From Saccoglossus kowalevskii (lineage: Eukaryota > Hemichordata > Enteropneusta > Harrimaniidae), in assembly GCF_000003605.2 (NCBI RefSeq), contig NW_003132733.1:1-22940 (forward strand): a DNA stretch of 22,940 nucleotides, in the 5' to 3' direction. A program made the translations under genes and the position numbers. Shown here one piece after another: positions 1-10,744 of this stretch. Within the stretch, counting starts at the first letter, position 1. The number at the start of each line of letters is the position of its first letter. The notes under the pieces are model-generated. The model was not told the origin of the DNA. It searched no databases and saw only the letters and a program-made list of their open reading frames with translations.

Positions 1-551
1 TCTACTACAGTCCCTGCGTCGACCAGTCTTTACCACATTTTTCTATGTTGACCAGTATCTACTACAGTTTCTGTGTTGGCCAGTCTTTACTACAGTTTCT
101 GTGTTGACCAGTATGTACTACAGTTTCTGTGCTGACCAGTCTCTACTGCAGTTTCAGTGTTGACGAGTATCTACTACAGTTTCTGTGTTGACCAGTCTCT
201 ACTACGGTTTCTGTGTTGACCAGTCTCTACTACAGTTTCTGTGTTGATCAGTCTCTACTACAGTTTCTGTGTTGACCAGTATGTACTACAGTTTCGGTGT
301 TGACCTGTCTCTACTACAGTTCTTGTGTTGACCAGTCTCTACTACAGTCCCTGTGTTGACTAGTCTCTACCACAGTTTCTGTGTTGACCAGTCTCTACTA
401 CAGTTTCAGTGTTGACGAGTATCTACTACAGTTTCTGTGTTGACCAGTCTCTACTACGGTTTCTGTGTTGACCAGTCTCTACTACAGTTTCTGTGTTGAT
501 CAGTCTCTACTACAGTTTCTGCGTTGACCAGTCTCTACTACAGTTCTTGTG
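1..551 (+). repeat. G module (left edge of window)
   Basis: This segment holds TATGTAC monomers, a CTGCAG monomer at 146, TTTCAG followed by GACGAGTATC, ACGG monomers and TGATCA monomers. These are the marks of the G module, which elsewhere always precedes Q. The first 100 bases carry GTCGACC and TTGGCCAGTCTTTAC monomers and enter the array mid-unit, so the array continues beyond the window. Confidence 0.75.
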
Positions 552-943
552 TAGTCCAGTCTCTACTACAGTTTTTTTCTATTGTCCAGTCTCTAATACG
601 GATTCTGTGTTGACCAGTCTCTACTACTTTTTCTATGTTGACCAGTCTCTACTACAGTCCCTGTGTTGACCAGTCTCTATTACAGTCTCTGTGTTGACGG
701 GTCTTCACTACAGTTTATGTGTTGGCCAGTATCTACTAGAGTTTCTTTGTAAACCAGTCTCTGCTACAGTTTCTGTGTTGACCAGTTTTTACTACAGTTT
801 TAGTGTTACCAGTCTTTACTACATTTTCTTTGTGACCAGTCTCTACTACAGTCCCTGTGTTGAACAGTCTCAATTACAGTTCCTGTGTTGACCAGTCTCT
901 ACTACACTTTCTGTGTTCACCAGCCTATACTACAGTTTTTGTG
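552..943 (+). repeat. Q-K module, copy 1
   Basis: The Q part opens with TAGTCCAG at 552 and has a run of seven T followed by CTATTGTCC, then CTAATACGG and CTACTACTTTTT. The K part starts at 691 with a divergent GACGGGTCTTCAC monomer (other copies have GACGAGTCTCCAC). It then has TTGGCCAG, GTAAACCAG, GTTACCAG, TTGTGACCAG, CAATTAC and TTCACCAGCCTATAC. Q adds two bases to the 28-bp register and K removes two through one-base losses in GTTACC and TTGTGACC, so the pair is register neutral. Confidence 0.8.
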
Positions 944-1444
944 TTGACGAGTCTCTACTACAGTTTCTGCGTTGACCAGTCTCTACTACAGTTTGTGTGT
1001 TAAACAGTCTCCACTACAGTTTCTGTGTTGACCAGTCTCTACTACAGTTTCTGTGTTGACCAGTCTCTACTACAGTTTCTGCGTTGACCAGTCTCTACAA
1101 CAGTTCTTGAGTAAACAATTCTCTACTACAGATTCTCTATTGACCAGTCTCTACTACGGATTCTGTGTTGACCAGTCTCTACTACAGTTTCTTTGTTGAC
1201 CAGTCTCTACTACAGTCCCTGTGTTGATCAGTCCCTATTACAGTCTCTGTGTTGACGAGTCTCCACTACAGTTTCTGTGTTGGCCAGTATCTACTACAGT
1301 TTCTATGTTGACCAGTCTCTACTACAGTTTCTGTGTTGACCAGTCTTTACTACAGTTTCAGTGTTGACCAGTTTTTACTACATTTTCTTTGTTGACCAGT
1401 CTCTACTACAGTCCCTGTATTGAACAGTCTCTTTTACATTCCCT
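944..1444 (+). repeat. P-M module, copy 1
   Basis: P is marked by GTTAAACAG, CTACAACAG, TTGAGTAAACAATTC (other copies mostly have GTAGACCATTC), CTATTGACC, TGATCAGTCCCTATTAC, GACGAGTCTCCAC and TTGGCCAGTATC. M follows with TTTCAG, CAGTTTTTACTACATTTTC and GAACAGTCTCTTTTACATTCC. The order matches the complete unit at 17334-19657. Confidence 0.75.
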
Positions 1445-2035
1445 GTGTTGACCAGTCTCTACTACAGTTTCTGTGTTCACCAGTCTATACTACAGTTTCT
1501 GTGTTTACCAGTCTCTACTACAGTCCCTGTGTCGAACAGTCTTTACCACAGTTTCTGTATTGACCAGTATCTACTACAGTTTCTGTGTTTACCAGTCTCT
1601 ACTACAGTCCCTGTGTCGACCAGTCTTTACCATAGTTTCTGTGTTGACCAGTATCTACTACAGTTTCTGCGTTGACCCGTGTCTACTACAGATCTTGTGT
1701 TGACCAGTCTCTTCTACAGTCCCTGTGTTGACCAGTCTCTACTACAGTTTCTGTGTTGACGAGTCTCTACTACAGTTTCTGTGTTCACGACTCTCTACTA
1801 CAGTTTCTGTGTTGACCAGTCTCTACTACAGTTTTTGTGTTGACCAGTCTCTACTACAGTTTTTGTGTAGACCAGTCTCTACTACAGTTTCTCTGTTGAC
1901 CAGTCTCTACTACGGTTTCTGTGTTGACCAGTCTCTACTACGGTTTCTATGTTGACCCGTCTCTGCTACAGTCCCTGTGTTGACCAGTCTCTATTACAGT
2001 CCCTGTGTTGATCAGTCTCTACTAAGGTTTCTGGT
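1445..2035 (+). repeat. T and D modules, copy 1
   Basis: T (1445-1699) has successive monomers beginning TTCACC, TTTACC, TCGAAC, TTGACC after GTA, TTTACC and TCGACC. It ends with CCCGTGTCTAC and an AGATCT site at 1690. D (1700-2035) has GACGAG, CACGACTC, GTAGACC, CTCTGTTGACC, two ACGG monomers, CCCGTCTCTGCTAC and the CTGGTTGACGAG monomer, which is one base short. The T variants remove the TGA of the consensus, which opens two overlapping frames of about 76 codons. These start on GTG, lack a ribosome-binding or Kozak context and are not called as genes. Confidence 0.75.
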
Positions 2036-2690
2036 TGACGAGTCTCTACTACAGTTTCTGTGTTGACCAGTATGTACTACAGTTTCTGTGTTGACCAGTC
2101 TCTACTGCAGTTTCAGTGTTGATGAGTATCTACTACAGTTTCTGTGTTGACCAGTCTCTACTACGGTTTCTATGTTGACCAGTCTCTACTACAGTTTCTG
2201 TGTTGATCAGTCTCTACTACAGTTTCTGTGTTGACCAGTATGTACTACAGTTTCTGCGTTGACCTGTCTCTACTACAGTTCTTGTGTTGACCAGTCTCTA
2301 CTACAGTCCCTGTGTCGACCAGTCTTTACCACAGTTTCTATGTTGACCACTATCTACTACAGTTTCTGTGTTGACCAGTCTCTACTACAGTTTCTGTGTT
2401 GACCAGTATGTACTACAGTTTCTGTGTTGAGCAGTCTCTACTGCAGTTTCAGTGTTGACGAGTATCTACTACAGTTTCTGTGTTGACCAGTCTCTACTAC
2501 GGTTTCTGTGTTGACCAGTCTCTACTACGCTTTCTGTGTTGATCAGTCTCTACTACAGTTTCTGTGTTGACCAGTATGTACTACAGTTTCTACGTTGACC
2601 TGTCTCTACTACAGGTCTTGTGTTGACCAGTCTCTACTACAGTCCCTCTGTTGACCAGTCTCTACCACAGTTTCTGTGTGACCAGTCTCT
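2036..2690 (+). repeat. G module paired with 22220-22880
   Basis: This G module has CTGCAG at 2105 and 2441, 336 bp (12 monomers) apart. It also carries rare variants: GATGAGTATC at 2121, GACCACTATC near 2345, GAGCAGTC near 2428, ACGCTTTC at 2528, CTACGTTGACC at 2590, AGGTCTTG near 2613 and CCCTCTGTTG at 2644. All recur at a constant offset of 20,199 bp at the right end of the window. It ends near 2680 with GTGTGACC, one base short, where it joins a P module. Confidence 0.8.
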
Positions 2691-5226
2691 ACTACAGTTT
2701 CTGCGTTGACCAGTCTCTACTACAGTTCTTGAGTAGACCAGTCTCTACTACAGATTCAATATTGACCAGTCACTACTACGGTTTCTGTGTTGACCAGTCT
2801 CTACTACAGTTTCTGCGTTGACCAGTCTCTACAACAGTTCTTGAGTAGACAATTCTCTACTACAGATTCTCTATTGACCAGTCTCTACTACGGATTCTGT
2901 GTTGACCAGTCTCTACTACGGTTTCTTTGTTGACCAGTCTCTACTACAGTCCCTGTGTTGATCAGTCCCTATTACAGTCTCTGTGTTGACGAGTCTCCAC
3001 TACAGTTTCTGTGTTGGCCAGTATCTACTACAGTTTTCTATGTTGACCAGTCTCTACTACAGTTTCTGTGTTGACCAGTCTTTACTACAGTTTCAGTGTT
3101 GACCAGTTTTTACTACATTTTCTTTGTTGACCAGTCTCTACTACAGTCCCTGTGTTGAACAGTCTCTTTTACATTCCCTGTGTTGACCAGTCTCTACTAC
3201 AGTTTCTGTGTTCACCAGACTATACTACAGTTTCTGTGTTTACCAGTCTCTACTACAGTCCCTGTGTCGAACAGTCTTTACCACAGTTTCTGTATTGACC
3301 AGTATCTACTACAGTTTCTGTGTTTACCAGTCTCTACTACAGTTTCTGTGTTGACCAGTCTTTACCATAGTTTCTGTGTTGACCAGTATCTACTACAGTT
3401 TCTGTGTTGACCAGTCTTTACTACAGTTTCTGTGTTGAACAGTATCTACTACAGTTTCTGCGTTGACCCGTGTCTACTACAGATCTTGTGTTAACCAGTA
3501 TGTACTACAGTTTCTGTGTTGACCAGTCTCTACTGCAGTTTCAGTGTTGACGAGTATCTACTACAGTTTCTGTGTTGACCAGTCTCTACTACGGTTTCTG
3601 TGTTGACCAGTCTCTACTACACTTTCTGTGTTGATCAGTCTCTACTACAGTTTCTGTGTTGACCAGTATGTACTACAGTTTCTGTGTTTACCAGTCTCTA
3701 CTGCAGTTTCAGTGTTGACGAGTATCTACTACAGTTTCTGTGTTGACCAGTCTCTACTACAGTTTCTGCGTTGACCAGTCTCTGCAACAGTTCTTGAGTA
3801 GACCATTCTCTACTACAGATTCTCTATTGACCAGTCTCTACTACGGATTCTGTGTTGACCAGTCTCTACTACGGTTTCTTTGTTGACCAGTCTCTACTAC
3901 AGTCCCTGTGTTGATCAGTCCCTATTACAGTCTCTGTGTTGACGAGTCTCCACTACAGTTTCTGTGTTGGCCAGTATCTACTACAGTTTCTATGTTGACC
4001 AGTCTCTACTACAGTTTCTGTGTTGACCAGTCTTTACTACAGTTTCAGTGTTGACCAGTCTTTACTACAGTTTCTTTGTTGACCAGTCTCTACTACAGTC
4101 CCTGTGTTGAACAGTCTCTTTTACAATCCCTGTGTTGACCAGTCTCTACTACAGTTTCTGTGTTCACCAGTCTATACTACAGTTTCTGTGTTTACCAGTC
4201 TCTACTACAGTCCCTGTGTCGAACAGTCTTTACCACAGTTTCTGTATTGACCAGTATCTACCACAGTTTCTGTGTTTACCAGTCTCTACTACAGTTCCTG
4301 TGTCGACCAGTCTTTACCATAGTTTCTGTGTTGACCAGTATCTACTACAGTTTCTGTGTTGACCAGTCTTTACTACAGTTTCTGTGTTGAACAGTATCTA
4401 CTACAGTTTCTGCGTTGACCCGTGTCTACTACAGATCTTGTGTTAACCAGTATGTACTACAGTTTCTGTGTTGACCAGTCTCTACTGCAGTTTCAGTGTT
4501 GACGAGTATCTACTACAGTTTCTGTGTTGACCAGTCTCTACTACGGTTTCTGTGTTGACCAGTCTCTACTACAATTTCTGTGTTGATCAGTCTCTACTAC
4601 AGTTTCTGTGTTGACCAGTATGTACTACAGTTTCTGTGTTGACCAGTCTCTACTGCAGTTTCAGTGTTGACGAGTATCTACTACAGTTTCTGTGTTGACC
4701 AGTCTCTACTACAGTTTCTGTGTTGACCTGTCTCTACTACAGTTTCTGTGTTGATCAGTCTCTACTACAGTTTCTGTGTTGACCAGTATGTACTACAGTA
4801 TCTGTGTTGACCAGTCTCTACTGCAGTTTTAGTGTTGACGAGTATCTACTACAGTTTCTGTGTTGACCAGTCTCTACTACGGTTTCTGTGTTGACCAGTC
4901 TCTACTACACATTCTGTGTTGATCAGTCTCTACTACAGTTTCTGTGTTGACCAGTATGTACTACAGTTTCTGCGTTGACCTGTCTCTACTACAGGTCTTG
5001 TGTTGACCATTCTCTACTACAGTCCCTGTGTTGACCAGTCTCTACCACAGTTTCTGTGTTGACCAGTCTCTACTACAGTTTCAGTGTTGACGAGTATCTA
5101 CTACAGTTTCTGTGTTGACCAGTCTCTACTACGGTTTCTGTGTTGACCAGTCTCTACTACAGTTTCTGTGTTGATCAGTCTCTACTACAGTTTCTGCGTT
5201 GACCAGTCTCTACTACAGTTCTTGTG
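2691..5226 (+). repeat. two shortened P-M-T-G units
   Basis: The order is P-M (2691-3179), T (3180-3490), G (3491-3763), P-M (3764-4131), T (4132-4442) and G (4443-5226). D is missing in both units: the AGATCT monomers at 3481 and 4433 are followed directly by GTTAACCAGTATG, a HpaI-containing junction monomer opening G. The two units are 952 bp (34 monomers) apart. The last G has three CTGCAG sites at 4485, 4653 and 4821, spaced exactly 168 bp, showing a six-monomer sub-repeat. Q and K are absent between the units. Confidence 0.78.
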
Positions 5227-5619
5227 TAGTCCAGTCTCTACGACAGTTTTTTTTCTATTGTCCAGTCTCTAATTCGGATTCTGTGTTGACCAGTCTCTAC
5301 TACTTTTTCTATGTTGACCAGTCTCTACTACAGTCCCTGTGTTGACCAGTCCCTATTACAGTCTCTGTGTTGACGAGTCTCCACTACAGTTTCTGTGTTG
5401 GCCAGTATCTACTACATTTTCTTTGTAAACCAGTCTCTGCTACATTTTCTGTGTTGACCAGTCTTTGCTACAGTTTTAGTGTTACCAGTCTTTACTACAT
5501 TTTCTTTGTGACCAGTCTCTACTACAGTCCCTGTGTTGAACAGTCTCAATTACTGTTCCTGTGTTGACCAGTCTCTACTACAGTTTCTGTTTTCACCAGC
5601 CTATACTACAGTTTTTGTG
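5227..5619 (+). repeat. Q-K module, copy 2
   Basis: Q has TAGTCCAG at 5227, a CTACGACAG monomer and the longest T run of the seven copies (eight T), then CTATTGTCC and CTAATTCGG. K starts at 5367 and has TTGGCCAG, GTAAACCAG, CTTTGCTAC, GTTACCAG, TTGTGACCAG, CAATTACTG and TTTTCACCAGCCTATAC. CTAATTCGG is shared with the copy at 19658, where most copies have CTAATACGG. Confidence 0.8.
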
Positions 5620-6120
5620 TTGACGAGTCTCTACTACAGTTTCTGCGTTGACCAGTCTCTACTACAGTTTCTGTGTTAAACAGTCTCTACTACAGTTTCT
5701 GTGTTGACCAGTCTCTACTACAGTTTCTGTGTTGACCAGTCTCTACTACAGTTTCTGCGTTGACCAGTGTCTACAACAGTTCTTGAGTAGACCATTCTCT
5801 ACTACAGATTCTCTATTGACCAGTCTCTACTACGGATTCTGTGTTGACCAGTCTCTACTACGGTTTCTTTGTTGACCAGTCTCTACTACAGTCCCAGTGT
5901 TGATCAGTCCCTATTACAGTCTCTGTGTTGACGAGTCTCCACTACAGTTTCTGTGTTGGCCAGTATCTACTACAGTTTCTATGTTGACCAGTCTCTACTA
6001 CAGTTTCTGTGTTGACCAGTCTTTACTACAGTTTCAGTGTTGACCAGTTTTTACTACATTTTCTTTGTTGACCAGTCTCTACTACAGTCCCTGTGTTGAA
6101 CAGTCTCTTTTATATTCCCT
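5620..6120 (+). repeat. P-M module following Q-K copy 2
   Basis: It has GTTAAACAG, CTACAACAG, AGTAGACCATTC, CTATTGACC, TGATCAGTCCCTATTAC, GACGAGTCTCCAC and TTGGCCAG, then the M marks TTTCAG, CAGTTTTTAC and CTCTTTTATATTCC. The spacing from K start (5367) to the next CTCCAC monomer (5925) is 558 bp, identical to copy 1 (691 to 1249). This shows the Q-K-P block was copied as one piece. Confidence 0.72.
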
Positions 6121-7290
6121 GTGTTGACCAGTCTCTACTACAGTTTCTGTGTTCACCAGTCTATACTACAGTTTCTGTGTTTACCAGTCTCTACTACAGT
6201 CCCTGTGTCGACCAGTCTTTACTACAGTTTCTGTGTTGACCAGTATCTACTACAGTTTCTGCGAAGACCCGTGTCTACTACAGATCTTGTGTTGACCAGT
6301 CTCTACTACAGTCCCTGTGTTGACCAGTCTCTACTACAGTTTCTGTTTTCACCAGCCTATACTACAGTTTTTGTGTTGATGAGTCTCTACTACAGTTTCT
6401 GCGTTGACCAGTCTCTACTACAGTTTCTGTGTTAACCAGTCTCTACTACAGTTTCTGTGTTGACCAGTCTCTACTACAGTTTCTGTGTTGACCAGTCTCT
6501 ACTACAGTTTCTGCGTTGACCAGTGTCTACAACAGTTCTTGAGTAGACCATTCTCTACTACAGATTCTCTATTGACCAGTCTCTACTACGGATTCTGTGT
6601 TGACCAGTCTCTACTACGGTTTCTTTGTTGACCGTCTCTATTACAGTCCCTGTGTTGATCAGTCCCTATTACAGTCTCTGTGTTGACGAGTCTCCACTAC
6701 AGTTTCTGTGTTGGCCAGTATCTACTACAGTTTCAATGTTGACCAGTCTCTACTACAGTTTCTGTGTTGACCAGTCTTTACTACAGTTTCAGTGTTGACC
6801 AGTTTTTACTACATTTTCTTTGTTGACCAGTCTCTACTACAGTCCCTGTGTTGAACAGTCTCTTTTACATTCCCTGTGTTGACCAGTCTCTACTACAGTT
6901 TCTGTGTTCACCAGTCTATACTACAATTTCTGTGTTTACCAGTCTCTACTACAGTCCCTGTGTCGAACAGTCTTTACCACAGTTTCTGTATTGACCAGTA
7001 TCTACTGCAGTTTATGTGTTTACCAGTCTCTACTACAGTCCCTGTGTCGACCAGTCTTTACCATAGTTTCTGTGTTGACCAGTCTCTACTACAGTTCTTG
7101 TGTAGACCAGTCTCTACTACAGTTTCTCTGTTGACCAGTCTCTACTACGGTTTCTGTGTTGACCAGTCTCTACTACGGTTTCTATGTTGACCCGTCTCTG
7201 CTACAGTCCCTGTGTTGACCAGTCTCTATTACAGTCCCTGTGTTGATCAGTCTCTACTACGGTTTCTGGGTTGACGAGTCTCTACTACAG
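6121..7290 (+). repeat. short T, K-tail chimera, P-M, then T-D
   Basis: T at 6121-6291 is short: it goes from TTTACC straight to GTCGACC and then to GCGAAGACCCGTG and AGATCT at 6282, skipping the GTCGAAC and GTATTGACC monomers. Near 6330-6374 it is followed by the end of a K module (TTTTCACCAGCCTATAC), then P-M (about 6375-6875). A second T (6876 to about 7085) runs without its AGATCT end into D (to about 7290), with CCCGTCTCTGCTAC and CTGGGTTGACGAG. A two-base loss gives GACCGTCTC near 6632. Confidence 0.7.
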
Positions 7291-7540
7291 TTTCTGTGTT
7301 GACCAGTATGTACTACAGTTTCTGTGTTGACCAGTCTCTACTACAGTTCTCTGTGTCGCACAGTCTTTACCCACAGTTTCTGTGTTGACCAGTATCTACT
7401 ACAGTTACTGTGTTGACCAGTCTTTACTACACTTTCTGTGTTGACCAGTATCTACTACAGTTTCTGCGTTGACCCGTCTCTACTACAGTTATTGTGTTGA
7501 CCAGTCTCTACTACAGTCCCTGTGTTGACCAGTCTCTACT
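7291..7540 (+). repeat. mixed G/T segment with single-base indels
   Basis: One TATGTAC monomer is followed by T-like monomers: GTCGCACAG, CTTTACCCACAG, CAGTATC and CCCGTCTC. It then has TTATTGTG in place of the AGATCT monomer. Two one-base insertions (AGTTCTCTG and TTACCCAC) fall within about 30 bases near 7350-7375. This is a patch of higher divergence in an otherwise register-strict array. Confidence 0.55.
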
Positions 7541-9275
7541 ACAGTTTCTGTGTTGACCAGTCTTTAATACAGTTTCAGTGTTGACCAGTTTCTACTACAT
7601 TTTCTTTGTTGACCAGTCTCTACTACAGTCCCTGTGTTGAACAGTCTCTTTTACATTCCCTGTGTTGACCAGTCTCTACTACAGTTTCTGTGTTCACCAG
7701 ACTATACTACAGTTTCTGTGTTTACCAGTCTCTACTACAGTCCCTGTTTCGAACAGTCTTTACCACAGTTTCTGTATTGACCAGTATCTACTACAGTTTC
7801 TGTGTTTACCAGTCTCTACTACAGTTCCTGTGTTGACCAGTCTTTACCATAGTTTCTGTGTTGACCAGTATCTACTACAGTTTCTGTGTTGACCAGTCTT
7901 TACTACAGTTTCTGTGTTGAACAGTATCTACTACAGTTTCTGCGTTGACCCGTGTCTACTACAGATCTTGTGTTAACCAGTATGTACTACAGTTTCTGTG
8001 TTGACCAGTCTCTACTGCAGTTTCAGTGTTGACGAGTATCTACTACAGTTTCTGTGTTGACCAGTCTCTACTACGGTTTCTGTGTTGACCAGTCTCTACT
8101 ACACTTTCTGTGTTGATCAGTCTCTACTACAGTTTCTGTGTTGACCAGTATGTACTACAGTTTCTGTGTTTACCAGTCTCTACTGCAGTTTCAGTGTTGA
8201 CGAGTATCTACTACAGTTTCTGTGTTGACCAGTCTCTACTACAGTTTCTGCGTTGACCAGTCTCTACAACAGTTCTTGAGTAGACCATTCTCTACTACAG
8301 ATTCTTTATTGACCAGTCTCTACTACGGATTCTGTGTTGACCAGTCTCTACTACGGTTTCTTTGTTGACCAGTCTCTACTACAGTCCCTGTGTTGATCAG
8401 TCCCTATTACAGTCTCTGTGTTGACGAGTCTCCACTACAGTTTCTGTGTTGGCCAGTATCTACTACAGTTTCTATGTTGACCAGTCTCTACTACAGTTTC
8501 TGTGTTGACCAGTCTTTACTACAGTTTCAGTGTTGACCAGTTTTTACTACATTTTCTTTGTTGACCAGTCTCTACTACAGTCCCTGTGTTGAACAGTCTC
8601 TTTTACAATCCCTGTGTTGACCAGTCTCTACTACAGTTTCTGTGTTCACCAGTCTATACTACAGTTTCTGTGTTTACCAGTCTCTACTACAGTCCCTGTG
8701 TCGAACAGTCTTTACCACAGTTTCTGTATTGACCAGTATCTACCACAGTTTCTGTGTTTACCAGTCTCTACTACAGTTCCTGTGTCGACCAGTCTTTACC
8801 ATAGTTTCTGTGTTGACCAGTATCTACTACAGTTTCTGTGTTGACCAGTCTTTACTACAGTTTCTGTGTTGAACAGTATCTACTACAGTTTCTGCGTTGA
8901 CCCGTGTCTACTACAGATCTTGTGTTAACCAGTATGTACTACAGTTTCTGTGTTGACCAGTCTCTACTGCAGTTTCAGTGTTGACGAGTATCTACTACAG
9001 TTTCTGTGTTGACCAGTCTCTACTACGGTTTCTGTGTTGACCAGTCTCTACTACAGTTTCTGTGTTGATCAGTCTCTACTACAGTTTCTGTGTTGACCAG
9101 TATGTACTACAGTTTCTGTGTTGACCAGTCTCTACTGCAGTTTCAGTGTTGACGAGTATCTACAACAGTTTCTGTGTTGACCAGTCTCTACTACAGTTTC
9201 TGTGTTGAACAGTCTCTACTACAGTTTCTGTGTTGATCAGTCTCTACTACAGTTTCTGTGTTGACCAGTATGTAC
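7541..9275 (+). repeat. second copy of the 3059-4793 segment
   Basis: This M-T-G-P-M-T-G segment matches 3059-4793 at a constant offset of 4,482 bp, with about a dozen mismatches seen by eye. It shares rare marks with its partner: CAGACTATAC in the first T, TTACAATCCC and TATCTACCAC in the second, GTTAACCAGTATG after both AGATCT sites (7963 and 8915) and TTTACCAGTCTCTACTGC at the same place. The internal 952-bp spacing is also preserved. Confidence 0.82.
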
Positions 9276-10744
9276 TACAGTTTCTGCGTTGACCTGTCTC
9301 TACTACAGTTCTTGTGTTGACCAGTCTCTACTACAGTCCCTGTGTCGACCAGTCTTTACTACAGTTTCTATGTTGACCAGTATCTACTACAGTTTCTGTG
9401 TTGACCAGTCTTTACTACAGTTTCTGTGTTGACCAGTATGTACTACAGTTTCTGTGTTGACCAGTCTCTACTGCAGTTTCAGTGTTGACGAGTATCTACT
9501 ACAGTTTCTGTGTTGACCAGTCTCTACTACGGTTTCTGTGTTGACCAGTCTCTACTACAGTTTCTGTGTTGAACAGTCTCTACTACAGTTTCTGTGTTGA
9601 CCAGTAAGTACTACAGATTCTGCGTTGACCTGTCTCTACTACAGTTCTTGTGTTGACCAGTCTCTACTACAGTCCCTGTGTTGATCAGTCTCTACTACAG
9701 TTTCTGTGTTGACCAGTATGTACTACAGTTTCTGCGTTGACCTGTCTCTACTACAGTTCTTGTGTTGACCAGTCTCTACTACAGTCCCTGTGTCGACCAG
9801 TCTTTACCACAGTTTCTATGTTGATCAGTATCTACTACAGTTTCTGTGTTGACCAGTCTTTACTACAGTTTCTGTGTTGACCAGTATGTACTACAGTTTC
9901 TGTGTTGACCAGTCTCTACTGCAGTTTCAGTGTTGACGAGTATCTACTACAGTTTCTGTGTTGACCAGTCTCTACTACGGTTTCTGTGTTGACCAGTCTC
10001 TACTACAGTTTCTGTGTTGACCAGTATGTACTACAGTTTCTGTGTTGACCAGTCTCTACTACGGTTTCTGTGTTGACCAGTCTCTACTACAGTTTCTGTG
10101 TTGATCAGTCTCTACTACAGTTTCTGTGTTGACCAGTATGTACTACAGTTTCTGAGTTGACCTGTCTCTACTACAGTTCTTGTGTTGACCAGTCTCTACT
10201 ACAGTCCCTGTGTTGACCAGTCTCTACCACAGTTTCTGTGTTGACCAGTCTCTACTACAGTTTCAGTGTTGACGAGTATCTACTACAGTTTCTGTGTTGA
10301 CCAGTCTCTACTACGGTTTCTGTGTTGACCAGTCTCTACTACAGTTTCTGTGTTGATCAGTCTCTACTACAGTTTCTGCGTTGACCAGTCTCTACTACAG
10401 TTCTTGTGTAGTCCAGTCTCTACTACAGTTTCTGTGTTGATCAGTCTCTACTACAGTTTCTGTGTTGACCAGTATGTACTACATTTTCTGCGTTGACCTG
10501 TCTCTACTACAGTTCTTGTGTTGACCAGTCTCTACTACAGTCCCTGTGTTGACCAGTCTCTACCACAGTTTCTATGTTGACCAGTCTCTACTACAGTTTC
10601 AGTGTTGACGAGTATCTACTACAGTTTCTGTGTTGACCAGTCTCTACTACGGTTTCTGTGTTGACCAGTCTCTACTACAGTTTCTGTGTTGATCAGTCTC
10701 TACTACAGTTTCTGCGTTGACCAGTCTCTACTACAGTTCTTGTG
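9276..10744 (+). repeat. expanded G region
   Basis: Only G-type monomers occur here, cycling through TATGTAC, CTGCAG or CTCTACTAC, TTTCAG with GACGAGTATC, ACGG, TGATCA, GCGTTGACCTG, TTCTTG and CCCTG. CTGCAG sites are at 9471 and 9919. Some cycles have lost CTGCAG but keep TTTCAG-GACGAGTATC, as near 10260 and 10600. With 8925-9275 this makes about 1.8 kb of G, more than twice the G of the complete unit (811 bp), so G has expanded locally. Confidence 0.7.

Noticed and set aside
5227-5260. Run of eight T as an RNA polymerase III terminator
   Set aside because: No tRNA-like or A/B-box sequence precedes it, and the run is a standing variant of every Q module.
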